Source of the DNA: Halorubrum trapanicum
GTDB taxonomy: Archaea > Halobacteriota > Halobacteria > Halobacteriales > Haloferacaceae
Direction: 5' to 3'
Assembly (NCBI RefSeq): GCF_017873555.1
Contig: NZ_JAGGKE010000013.1
Span: 20,880 to 84,879 of the forward strand
DNA length: 64,000 bases
The translations under genes and the position numbers were made by a program. Below are positions 39,636-46,862 of the stretch, in pieces. Within the stretch, counting starts at the first letter, position 1; every line of letters begins with the position of its first letter. The notes beneath the pieces were generated by a model, which worked only from the letters and a program-made list of their open reading frames with translations, searched no databases and had not been told where the DNA came from.

Positions 39636-40307
39636 CTACGTATCGGTGTCTGTGCCGGGATCGAATTCGAGCGGATTTCGAGGGAGATCGTCGACGAACT
39701 CCCGGACGATCGTTCGTTCCACGCGTTGGAGTGTCTCGCTGCACGTGGATTTCGCGATCCCGACGTGTTCGGCGACCTCTGTCAACGTACAGGTGCGTGG
39801 CACGTCGTAGTAACCGCGTTCGACCGCCTCGAACAACAGCTCTCGCTGCCGCTCGGTGAGCGATTCAGCCGGGTTCAGCCGCTGTTGAACGTACTCGACA
39901 TCGAACTCCGCACCGACGCCTCGAAGCATCTTCCCGAAGTCGGCGATGCGCTCGTGGGCGCCGGTGACGTCGATTCGGGCCACTCCGTTCTCGATCTCAA
40001 CGGGCATCTCGATCGGGATGCCGGCCTGCCGTGCAGCCGCCATCAACAGCGGTGCATGTGCCTCGACTTGGACGGTGGCAACCCCGTCACTCAACGCCAT
40101 TACCGAGACTTCCTCGATCGTGTCGTGGACCGTTATCGCGTCCAGAATTTCATCAATATCGTCAGCGGTGATCTTCACGAGCGCGAACCCCGCACCGTCT
40201 CCGGGGGTCGCACTGAGTACCTGAATCCGTGCTTCCGGGAAGTCCCGAGAGACCTCACCGACCCACGGTCCGTCTGGGAGATCAACGTTGAGTCGAGCCT
40301 GTGCCAT
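39636..40307 (-). CDS. HTH_10 (Bat/DmsR/NarO-type) regulator
   Basis: 223 residues from the ATG at 40307 (an ATG at 40316 adds three). The N-terminal domain (about 1-150) is an alpha/beta sensor-like region without a cysteine cluster. The C-terminus has the HTH_10 pattern LTERQRELLFEAVERGYYDV followed by TLTEVAEHVGIAKSTCSETL. HTH_10 regulators such as NarO and DmsR activate anaerobic respiration genes in haloarchaea. Its place within the palindrome-controlled island makes it the first candidate to bind the palindrome. No palindrome precedes its own gene. Confidence 0.85.
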   Translation of the reverse strand: MAQARLNVDLPDGPWVGEVSRDFPEARIQVLSATPGDGAGFALVKITADDIDEILDAITVHDTIEEVSVMALSDGVATVQVEAHAPLLMAAARQAGIPIEMPVEIENGVARIDVTGAHERIADFGKMLRGVGAEFDVEYVQQRLNPAESLTERQRELLFEAVERGYYDVPRTCTLTEVAEHVGIAKSTCSETLQRVERTIVREFVDDLPRNPLEFDPGTDTDT

Positions 40308-40512
40308 ATTCACCATTCGCTGTCACCGGGGAAATGGATTCGTCTTCGTACCCCGATCTCAGTGGATATCGGTTCGTCAGATCGGAGGCGAACGGAGACT
40401 CTCACGTGGATTTGGAGATGAGTGCCGCTTCGTATCCCACGGAGTGAGAGTCATCCTATCCCTTTTCGGTCTTTCTGCGAGAATATGAGAACACACCGGA
40501 ATATCGATTACC

Positions 40513-40800
40513 ATGACAAATACAAAATCAGATATAGCAGTCACATTCAATCCACAAGAATGGGTCGACGGACCGTACCACCTAGACGATGGGGCAGACA
40601 AACAACTGACTCCCGCCAAAAATCGGGAACCAGTAACGTTCGAAATACCCTGGGAGGACGGAACTGACGAGGAGGGAACTGTGTTCCCGGACGAATCGTA
40701 CGAGGCGAATCAGTTACAATCGCACCCTGCTGCTCCGGAGTGGGTCCGAAATTGGGATGGGCCATACTACGTTCGGACAAAATCGGTTGCCGACGAGTAA
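40513..40800 (+). CDS. Acidic hypothetical protein
   Basis: 95 residues: DIAVTFNPQEWVDGPYHLDD, FEIPWEDGTDEEGTVFPDES, then EWVRNWDGPYYVRTKS. It has a consistent acidic composition and a conserved-looking Trp pattern. No membrane or metal motif. It lies 51 bp upstream of a 12-helix membrane protein and may share its transcript. No function can be assigned. Confidence 0.6.
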   Translation: MTNTKSDIAVTFNPQEWVDGPYHLDDGADKQLTPAKNREPVTFEIPWEDGTDEEGTVFPDESYEANQLQSHPAAPEWVRNWDGPYYVRTKSVADE

Positions 40801-40851
40801 CGGGCAATTGACAGAACAGATCAAGTACCTCGAGAATAGCAGAAGTGAACC

Positions 40852-42069
40852 ATGGCCGCTGAAATCTCACGCTGGTCGCGTCGATACGTTCTCATCGGGG
40901 TGATCGCACTCTGTTGTTGGCAGGTTGCCACTGTTGCTGGCCTCCCGCGACGCACGACGGTGGCGTTGGGCGTGTTCGGGTTCGTGTTCCACGTCATCTT
41001 CGGCAAATCCTACGCCCTCGTGCCGGCGTACTTCGACGCTGATCTCGTCTTCGAACACGCCCCGATGGTCCAGTTTCCCTTCATCGTTATGGGGACTGCG
41101 TGTTTCGCGCTCGACCCGCTTCTCGTTCGTCGCTTCCGTGTCGACCTCGGCGTTCTCGGCGGTGTGCTCTGGGCGGTCGGCGTCGCCGTGTTCGTCGGAT
41201 CAATCGTACTGACGATCGCCGGACCACTCCGACGCGGGACGACTGGAACCGGGGATCACAACGCCGACCGACGGCCGCTCGACCGATTCGCGAATCGCTT
41301 CGTCCCGATCGTTCTCCTGTATCTCCTCGCCGGTAGCTACGAGAACGTCGCCGGACAGGCCAGCGAACTCCCGCCGCTGATCGGCGTCCAGGCTGCCGCA
41401 ACGCATCTCTTGGCCGCCGGGGCTGCGACGTTGCTCGTGGTCACGCTCGGCTTTCGACTGCTTCCGCGGTTCCTCGGCGCACATCCGACCCGATCGTCGG
41501 CCGCCCTTGTCCTACCCGTTGCCGCGACTGCCCCCGGGATCATCGCCGGCGGGTTCGTCGACGAACGATTGCTCCCACTCGGTGCCGCTCTGATGGTGAT
41601 CGCGATGGTCGGCTTCGCGCTCGTCGTCTTCGGAATGTGGTTCCAGTCCGACAAACGCCGAATCGGATTGTACGCCCTTCTCCCAAGCGCGACGTTCGGC
41701 GTCATCGGCGTCCTTTTCGGCGGTCTCTTCGCAGTCGGCGGAACGTCTCCGGCGTTGATCGAGACCCACCTCCGAGTCAACCTGCTCGGCTTTCTCGGCC
41801 TGATGATCGTCGGAACATCGTTTCAGTTCTATCCGCCGCGGCTGGGCGCGTTTCCCGGGTCGTCGAACCGTTCCGCGAGCGTAGCGATCGCTGCGCTCGC
41901 TTGCGGACTCGGGATTGAGATCCTCGGTGCCGCTGTGATCGCCGTCTTCAATTCCTCGACGGCGTCTCTTTCGACACAAGCGATCACTCTCGGCCGTTGG
42001 CTCACGCTCTTTGGTGCGTTCGGGTACGCGTACCTCATCGCGAGTGTGTTCAGGGCACGATCGACATGA
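40852..42069 (+). CDS. NnrS/oxidase-like 12-helix membrane protein
   Basis: 405 residues with about 12 membrane helices. GVFGFVFHVIFGKSYALVPA and ETHLRVNLLGFLGLMIVG have counterparts in the 55131-56309 protein (GVFGFVCPMVFGMAYLLLPS, then AVHRTLILAGFFPLTIVG), so the two are paralogues. The pattern of His-bearing helices resembles NnrS and haem-copper oxidase-like membrane proteins that protect against or process NO. Haem or copper binding is inference. The TnpB element begins shortly after its stop. Confidence 0.7.
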   Translation: MAAEISRWSRRYVLIGVIALCCWQVATVAGLPRRTTVALGVFGFVFHVIFGKSYALVPAYFDADLVFEHAPMVQFPFIVMGTACFALDPLLVRRFRVDLGVLGGVLWAVGVAVFVGSIVLTIAGPLRRGTTGTGDHNADRRPLDRFANRFVPIVLLYLLAGSYENVAGQASELPPLIGVQAAATHLLAAGAATLLVVTLGFRLLPRFLGAHPTRSSAALVLPVAATAPGIIAGGFVDERLLPLGAALMVIAMVGFALVVFGMWFQSDKRRIGLYALLPSATFGVIGVLFGGLFAVGGTSPALIETHLRVNLLGFLGLMIVGTSFQFYPPRLGAFPGSSNRSASVAIAALACGLGIEILGAAVIAVFNSSTASLSTQAITLGRWLTLFGAFGYAYLIASVFRARST

Positions 42070-42109
42070 TCTTCTCGGTCAACTCGGCCGTATCAAATCG
42101 TCTTATCTA

Positions 42110-42260
42110 AACGGGGTACTTCTAGTGAACTACCCCACCCTACTCGCTCACGGCTGACGCCGTTCGCTCCTTGAGGGTGGGGCTTCCTGTTTCAACGACG
42201 CACTTTGCAGATACCGAGGTATCCACAGGGAGCGCAGTCTCCACAGGCGTTGATTCGGAG
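42110..42260 (-). ncRNA. Probable TnpB guide RNA (omegaRNA/sotRNA) region
   Basis: Overlaps the tnpB 3' end. A hairpin at 42133-42182 has 9-bp outer arms (ccccaccct/agggtgggg) and an inner acggc/gccgt stem, and includes the tnpB stop. In IS605-type elements such a 3' structure is the guide-RNA scaffold, and the guide is read from the flank just outside the element. Boundaries are estimated. Confidence 0.5.
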
Positions 42261-43369
42261 CGTCCCGCTCCTAACCGCTTCCTGATACCGCGAGAAAGAA
42301 TGTTCCACGCCGCGTTCGCGTCCCTATCCGCTTCAAACCCACACGCCGGGCACGAGTGTTCCCGGATCCACAACGGCTTCTCGGTTGAAACGCCGCAGGA
42401 CGCGCACTCTTTCGTCGTCCCTCTCGGGTTCACAGCGACGAAGTGTGTCCCTTCGCGTTTACACTTGTACTCCAGCATCCGCAGGAACGTCCCCCACGCT
42501 GCACCTGCGCGGTTCCGAGAGTTGCCCGGTAGCTCGACCAACCCCTTTGCGTCCAAATCCTCTACGGCCACGAGGTCGTATTCGCGGGCATAGTAGTTCG
42601 AGAGTTTGTGAAGAAAGTCGCGGCGCTTGTTCTTCAACTCGGCGTAGCGTTCGGCCACAACTCGGCGCTGTTTCTCCCAATTCGCAGACCGGTGCTGTTT
42701 CCGCGAGAGGTTGCGTTGGGCGCGTTCCAACCGCTCCCGCTCGGCGGACAGGTCGAGAGATTCGACGGCGGTTCCGTCCGTGTCGTGGGCGTACTTGAGA
42801 ATCCCCACGTCGATGCCAACGCACTTCTCGGGATTCTCCGGCTTCTCCGGTGGGTTGTTTGGGGTTTCGACACCGAGGATGGCGTACCACTTACCGGTCG
42901 GTTCGCGTTTGACGGTGACGGTCTTGATTTCGGCGTCGTCGGGGAGGTCGCGGTGGAAGGTGATGGGGATTTCTCCGAGCTTCGAGAGCCACAGTCGGGT
43001 CCGACCGCTCGTGTTCTTGAGCTTGAAGCCGGATTGACTGTAGGTGAAACTGCGGTACTCACCCGGTACTTTCCACTTGAGCGTCCCAACGCGGTAGCCG
43101 TTCTCTTTCCGGCCCTGGAGTGTCGAGAGGTTGTCGTACAACCGCTGAACGACCTTCTGTAGCACCTTCGAGTGAACGGTTTTTAGGTCGCTCCACCACT
43201 TCTTGAGACTCGGCAGGAGTTTCTGTTCAGAGTACGACGAGGTGTCGTCGTTCCGATTCAGGCGGTGGAGGAAGTGGTTGTAGACCTGTCTACAGGTATC
43301 GACAGTCCACGCTAACTGTTCTTCGAGGGCGTCGGACGGTCGAAGTCGATACCTGTAGTTGTAGTTCAT
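42140..43369 (-). CDS. tnpB: TnpB RNA-guided nuclease
   Basis: 409 residues, intact. RuvC residues: Asp in GIDVGILKYAHD, Glu in LVAVEDLDAKG and Asp in DRDANAAWNIL. A zinc ribbon (ECASCG, CPACG) lies between the last two. The N-terminus starts NYNYRYRLRPSDALEEQLAW. TnpB cuts DNA next to a short element-specific motif under RNA guidance and helps to retain the element. It ends within its own guide-RNA scaffold. Confidence 0.92.
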   Translation of the reverse strand: MNYNYRYRLRPSDALEEQLAWTVDTCRQVYNHFLHRLNRNDDTSSYSEQKLLPSLKKWWSDLKTVHSKVLQKVVQRLYDNLSTLQGRKENGYRVGTLKWKVPGEYRSFTYSQSGFKLKNTSGRTRLWLSKLGEIPITFHRDLPDDAEIKTVTVKREPTGKWYAILGVETPNNPPEKPENPEKCVGIDVGILKYAHDTDGTAVESLDLSAERERLERAQRNLSRKQHRSANWEKQRRVVAERYAELKNKRRDFLHKLSNYYAREYDLVAVEDLDAKGLVELPGNSRNRAGAAWGTFLRMLEYKCKREGTHFVAVNPRGTTKECASCGVSTEKPLWIREHSCPACGFEADRDANAAWNILSRGIRKRLGAGRSESTPVETALPVDTSVSAKCVVETGSPTLKERTASAVSE

Positions 43370-43378
43370 CGGGTGGTG

Positions 43379-43519
43379 CTACTCGTCGGGGTCGGTAGTT
43401 CTGACGACTTTCACGTCCGCGCCACGCCATCGTTTCGGGACAAGGACGTGAGCGCCGTTGCCGGTGGCTTTGGCCGTCCCGTCGATGACTTCGTGGCCTT
43501 CGATTTCGTGTTTATCCAT
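43379..43519 (-). CDS. DUF2080-type transposon-associated small protein
   Basis: 46 residues: MDKHEIEGHEVIDGTAKATG, then HVLVPKRWRGADVKVVR. Proteins of this form lie directly upstream of tnpB in many haloarchaeal elements. The fold looks like an AbrB/SpoVT-type DNA-binding domain; the exact role is unknown. Its stop is 9 bp before the tnpB start. Confidence 0.75.
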   Translation of the reverse strand: MDKHEIEGHEVIDGTAKATGNGAHVLVPKRWRGADVKVVRTTDPDE

Positions 43520-43812
43520 CGCCTGTGTTTACACTTAATTTCAACATAAATGTGGCGGTGGCCCTGTGGTCCGAGCGTCGAACGTGTCTGAGAATCGTGC
43601 GGCGCTGTATCCCCTCCCTACTCGCTCCCTCCGGTCGCTCGTTGAGGAAGGGGCCTTAGCGGCTCAATTCAGGTAAACTAGGATCAAACGGAGGTACGTC
43701 ACGTTTGTCCATTCACGTCACTGGTGGAAACGGTTTCGAGAAGAGTCTCGCAGCCACGCAAATTCTCCTGATTGACGACATTAACCGATGTATCCCAACC
43801 GCGGTAGTCTAC

Positions 43813-43962
43813 TCAAATCTGGAGGCGCTCTATTTCATCCGACCCACATGTGGGACACTCATCTGCCCCCGATGAAAGATTCTCACCGCACTGGCGGCTC
43901 TCCACGACTACCTCAGTCTTGTCACCGAGTAGTAGCCGTGTAAGTACTGTGCGGACACTCAT
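43813..43962 (-). CDS. Zinc-ribbon mini-protein
   Basis: 49 residues: MSVRTVLTRLLLGDKTEVVV then QCGENLSSGADECPTCGSDE. A CPTCG knuckle is clear; the first knuckle reads RQCGE and has only one Cys. Typical of small haloarchaeal zinc-finger proteins. Function unknown. Confidence 0.6.
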   Translation of the reverse strand: MSVRTVLTRLLLGDKTEVVVESRQCGENLSSGADECPTCGSDEIERLQI

Positions 43963-44123
43963 GGGATCCAGAGTTCTGGTGGTTGTGAGTTAATCCTACT
44001 GGTGATCTGTATTCCCTAGAAATTCGGTGCGTTCGACCCGAGTAGCCGCCAAAGGCTTACGTTCAAGGCCGATTGACAATTGTTTGGAAGGAATACTGTC
44101 ACACGCCTCTTCCATCCCTTTCC

Positions 44124-44276
44124 ATGACCGCTGACGAATCATCTCTCGGTCATTGCCCGGAATGTGGTGAGGACATCTCGGAGGCGTGGATTCTTGTTGA
44201 ATATGAGAAGGACGACGGCACCAAGGGCGTGTGGGCCGAGTGTCCAGTGTGTGAAGATGTTGTAGCACCGGAGTAG
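44124..44276 (+). CDS. Zinc-ribbon mini-protein
   Basis: 50 residues from the ATG at 44124: MTADESSLGHCPECGEDISE, then WAECPVCEDVVAPE. Two CPxC knuckles should bind one zinc. A longer start at 44073 lacks support. Function unknown; no clear operon partner. Confidence 0.65.
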   Translation: MTADESSLGHCPECGEDISEAWILVEYEKDDGTKGVWAECPVCEDVVAPE

Positions 44277-44581
44277 TCGCAGACAGCGGAATAAAGTGTT
44301 CTTCGTCGCGCCTCTAGTATAAGTTCGAAAAGTGGAGATTTCAGCGGAAGTTAGGTGTCTCTGCTCGGGGAAAGTTCCATAGCATCACGGATCAGATGTA
44401 GTTGAGATACTGGAGCAAGCGTTCTGCCTTGGCGATCTAGAGGCAGACGCGACGCATTTTCCCTCTGAGACCAAGGTTGCAGTCTTCAGCGACCGGTAGT
44501 TCCTTACCATAGTGCGTCTGAAGACCGAGGTTTCACCAGAGGTAGTCTTCCGTGTACAGAGGCAGTACCACTCTCCTCTGG
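44277..44581. other. Intergenic stretch, possibly degraded IS sequence
   Basis: Stop-interrupted frames around 44400-44560 include LEADATHFPSETKVAVFSD, which looks like decayed coding sequence. No intact gene. Confidence 0.3.
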
Positions 44582-44887
44582 CTACTCGTCTGACCGAGAC
44601 GCCAAGACGATTAGTGCAGTGCTATCCTCGACGGCATGGGGAGCGATCTCTTGGTCCCCGTCGAAGCAAGCCACGTCGCCTGCCGACAGCTCATGTGTCT
44701 CGCCGTCGAGTTCCAACTCGATCGCCCCCTCGATGAGATGGAACACGATTTTGCGGTCGGGATGCGAGTGAGGAGCGACTTCGCCGCCCGCGTCGAGAGT
44801 GAGTCTGATCGTCTTCGGTTCAGCGTCGGGGAAGACGTTGGCGTGGGGCTGTCCGTCCAGTTCGTTGAGGGTGTGTATCGTCGTCAT
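44582..44887 (-). CDS. Cupin-domain protein 2
   Basis: 101 residues: a single cupin barrel with HSHPDRKIVFHLIEGAIELE (His pair and Glu) and SAGDVACFDGDQEIAPHAV (second motif His). Likely binds one metal ion. It overlaps the upstream cupin gene by 4 bp (ATGA) and so depends on that transcript, which has lost its native promoter through the ISH8 insertion. Confidence 0.78.
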   Translation of the reverse strand: MTTIHTLNELDGQPHANVFPDAEPKTIRLTLDAGGEVAPHSHPDRKIVFHLIEGAIELELDGETHELSAGDVACFDGDQEIAPHAVEDSTALIVLASRSDE

Positions 44888-45264
44888 GTATCGGTCGGAT
44901 CGAATTCGTCGGTTCGGAGTCCTCGGCGGACCGGTTCGTGTTCGGCGTCGGTCGGCGGTGGAGCGGTGACGAGCAGCGCTTCGAGCCGCGAGTCGTCGTC
45001 GGCCTTGACACCGCGGTCGGTGTCCGCTCCGACGGTCACGACATCTCCTGGTTCGACGCGGTGTTCCGCATCCCCGTCGCGGATGAGCCCGGTGCCGGAA
45101 CGGACATCGATCACCACGTCACTTGATGGAGCGTGAACCGGGATAAACTGTCCCGGTTCGAAATAGCCGCAGACGACTTTCATCTGTTCGCTCCGAAATA
45201 CTTCGACTGTCGAGAACTTCTCGTCGTCGTACGTCCGTTCCGCGTCGAAGTCAACGGCCGTCAT
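44884..45264 (-). CDS. Cupin-domain protein 1, promoter split off by ISH8
   Basis: 126 residues: VEVFRSEQMKVVCGYFEPGQ, FIPVHAPSSDVVIDVRSGTG and EPGDVVTVGADTDRGVKADD. The cupin motifs are degenerate (one His). Its ATG lies inside the 10-bp target duplication gccgtcatac of the ISH8-type element, so the codon is intact but everything upstream is now IS sequence. The original upstream region with the regulon palindrome is at 46669-46838. Expression would need a promoter from the IS. Confidence 0.75.
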   Translation of the reverse strand: MTAVDFDAERTYDDEKFSTVEVFRSEQMKVVCGYFEPGQFIPVHAPSSDVVIDVRSGTGLIRDGDAEHRVEPGDVVTVGADTDRGVKADDDSRLEALLVTAPPPTDAEHEPVRRGLRTDEFDPTDT

Positions 45265-45266
45265 AC

Positions 45267-46668
45267 CATTCGTCTTCAGTTAAGACTCACACCTCGGACG
45301 TGTAGCGGTAGCGAGCGTCTCTTGTAAGATCGGTCGCTGCCTGTGGATCTTTTGAGCGTCTTCGATCAGTCGTTCAAGCAGCGGCGGTGGTGAGTAGCCG
45401 AGGTACTCACCCAGTTTGTGGAGGAAAAGCTGGGCGTGCGACCGGAAGGTCGCCGCCCAGCGCTCTGTCGGAAACACGAGCTCATCATCCGCCTGTTCAG
45501 TGACCAGATCCAATAAATCGCGGCTTACAAGCAGCGACAGCAGTGCTGCGTATAGTAAGATCTTCACCACGTGTTCGTCGCTCGTGTCGAACTCATCCAA
45601 GTTGTACTGCGTCTTCAGCTCACGGAACAACAACTCAACTTCCCACCGACATCGGTAGATCTGCGCTAAATCAGCCGGAAAAAACTCCTTCCTCGTCAAA
45701 TTCGTCATATACAGATGGTAGTCGTCGGCGTCCTCGTTGCGGACGCCGACGACGCGGAACCTCTTCGTATCCAACGACTGCGTCCCGTTGTACGGTCCTC
45801 GTTTGAACTCCACTTCGACCTCTACATCGATGTACCTCCGGTCAAGATCGTCGAGAACAGCTCGGAGCTGCTTGCCCTCCAAGGGAATGGCGCGGCCGCG
45901 CCATTCCCGTAATTCTGCCGTAATCACCGGGTTCGCGTTCTTCTTCAACCGGCTGACGAAGTAGCCGTCGTTCTCGTCGATCAGCGCAAACCGGCGGTAC
46001 TTGAAGTAGGCGAGATCGAACAGCATGAGACGGTTCTCAAGCCATGGCCCTGTCTTGAACAGGGTGCTGTCGTGTGCTTTCTCGTCAGCAGTATCAATCT
46101 GTTCGATCGTCTGCTTTGTGGCATTATGGAGCAGGTGGAGCTTCGCTCCAGCCTGCTCCTCATGGGGGGCTTCGAACTGATCTGAAAGAAACTCATGTAA
46201 CCGCAACACCGTTCCATCAGCGATCATCACATCTCTGAACCGGTCGATATCAGCAGCTGTCGCGTCAGGAACAGCGACCTCGTCGAGACCGCGCTCGACG
46301 AGGTCGCGGAGGTACTCCGCAAGCGTCGGAGTCAACCGCTGATAGAACCCACTCGGTGAGATCGTCTCATCGGCAGTCGAGTTGTAACAGCGTCTAAACC
46401 CGGCGAGTGTTCGGCTTTCGCCTGCGGCGAAGCCGAACACGAATGTCCAGACGAAGGCAGGAATCTGAAGCTTTCGGTCACGTTCGACCACGCCGAGTTC
46501 CTCGGCGTGCTGTTTGAGGAACTCAGAGGGAAACAGTGTAGTGAGCCGACGCATAATTCGAGATGAGGAGTCCTTGTCGTGCACAGACTGGACTTCCTCA
46601 TTCCTTCCGAAAGATGTCCCGATAAACCACCGCAGTTACGCGGTTTCTTGCTTAACTGAAGACGGATG
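45267..46668 (-). mobile_element. ISH8-type IS4-family element, 1402 bp
   Basis: Terminal repeats cattcgtcttcagttaag (45267 on) and cttaactgaagacggatg (ending 46668). A perfect 10-bp target duplication gccgtcatac is at 45257-45266 and 46669-46678. Length and duplication size fit the ISH8 group. The unchanged duplication suggests a recent insertion. Confidence 0.93.
45280..46584 (-). CDS. ISH8-type (IS4 family) DDE transposase
   Basis: 434 residues, GTG start at 46584. Catalytic segments: DVMIADGTVLRLHEFLSD (Asp), LMLFDLAYFKYRRFALID (Asp) and CRWEVELLFRELKTQYNL (Glu in the YREK-like region). The frame is intact. Three strong palindromes lie within the gene (45883-45908, 46274-46307, 46407-46440). 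Confidence 0.92.
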   Translation of the reverse strand: MHDKDSSSRIMRRLTTLFPSEFLKQHAEELGVVERDRKLQIPAFVWTFVFGFAAGESRTLAGFRRCYNSTADETISPSGFYQRLTPTLAEYLRDLVERGLDEVAVPDATAADIDRFRDVMIADGTVLRLHEFLSDQFEAPHEEQAGAKLHLLHNATKQTIEQIDTADEKAHDSTLFKTGPWLENRLMLFDLAYFKYRRFALIDENDGYFVSRLKKNANPVITAELREWRGRAIPLEGKQLRAVLDDLDRRYIDVEVEVEFKRGPYNGTQSLDTKRFRVVGVRNEDADDYHLYMTNLTRKEFFPADLAQIYRCRWEVELLFRELKTQYNLDEFDTSDEHVVKILLYAALLSLLVSRDLLDLVTEQADDELVFPTERWAATFRSHAQLFLHKLGEYLGYSPPPLLERLIEDAQKIHRQRPILQETLATATRPRCES

Positions 46669-46672
46669 GCCG

Positions 46673-46786
46673 TCATACCGGATCACCCGTTCGGCAGGCG
46701 CCGCGGTCGTTTGTCCGGACCGCCGCTCGGGCGCCGGCGATGGACGATTTGCCCGCTCGATGGTTTTTAGGTTGGCCTAAATTCAT
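46673..46786 (-). CDS. Short leader-like ORF before the split cupin operon
   Basis: 37 codons, MNLGQPKNHRAGKSSIAGAR onward, basic. Its stop TGA overlaps the original cupin ATG (ATGA) at the pre-insertion junction, and its start is 40 nt from the palindrome at 46827, like other regulon genes. It may be a real first gene or just leader sequence. No homologue recognised. Confidence 0.4.
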   Translation of the reverse strand: MNLGQPKNHRAGKSSIAGARAAVRTNDRGACRTGDPV

Positions 46787-46826
46787 GCGACTCAACCTGC
46801 GGCACGGAGCGGTAATAGGGTTGGGA

Positions 46827-46838
46827 CGAACATGTTCC
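46827..46838. promoter_or_regulatory. Regulon palindrome (CGAACATGTTCC), orphaned from the cupins
   Basis: 40 nt upstream of the ATG at 46786 on the minus strand. Before the ISH8 insertion this was the upstream region of the cupin pair. Confidence 0.7.
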
Positions 46839-46862
46839 CGTCAGAACGCCCCCCGTCGACGA

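Larger units (their letters stand above)
42100..43672 (-). mobile_element. IS200/IS605-type (IS1341-like) TnpB element
   Basis: The left end on the minus strand begins at 43672 (ctgaattgagccgctaagg) after TTAC, the right end about 42110-42130. It contains a DUF2080-type small gene and tnpB but no tnpA, so mobility would need a transposase in trans. The right boundary is approximate. Confidence 0.75.
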
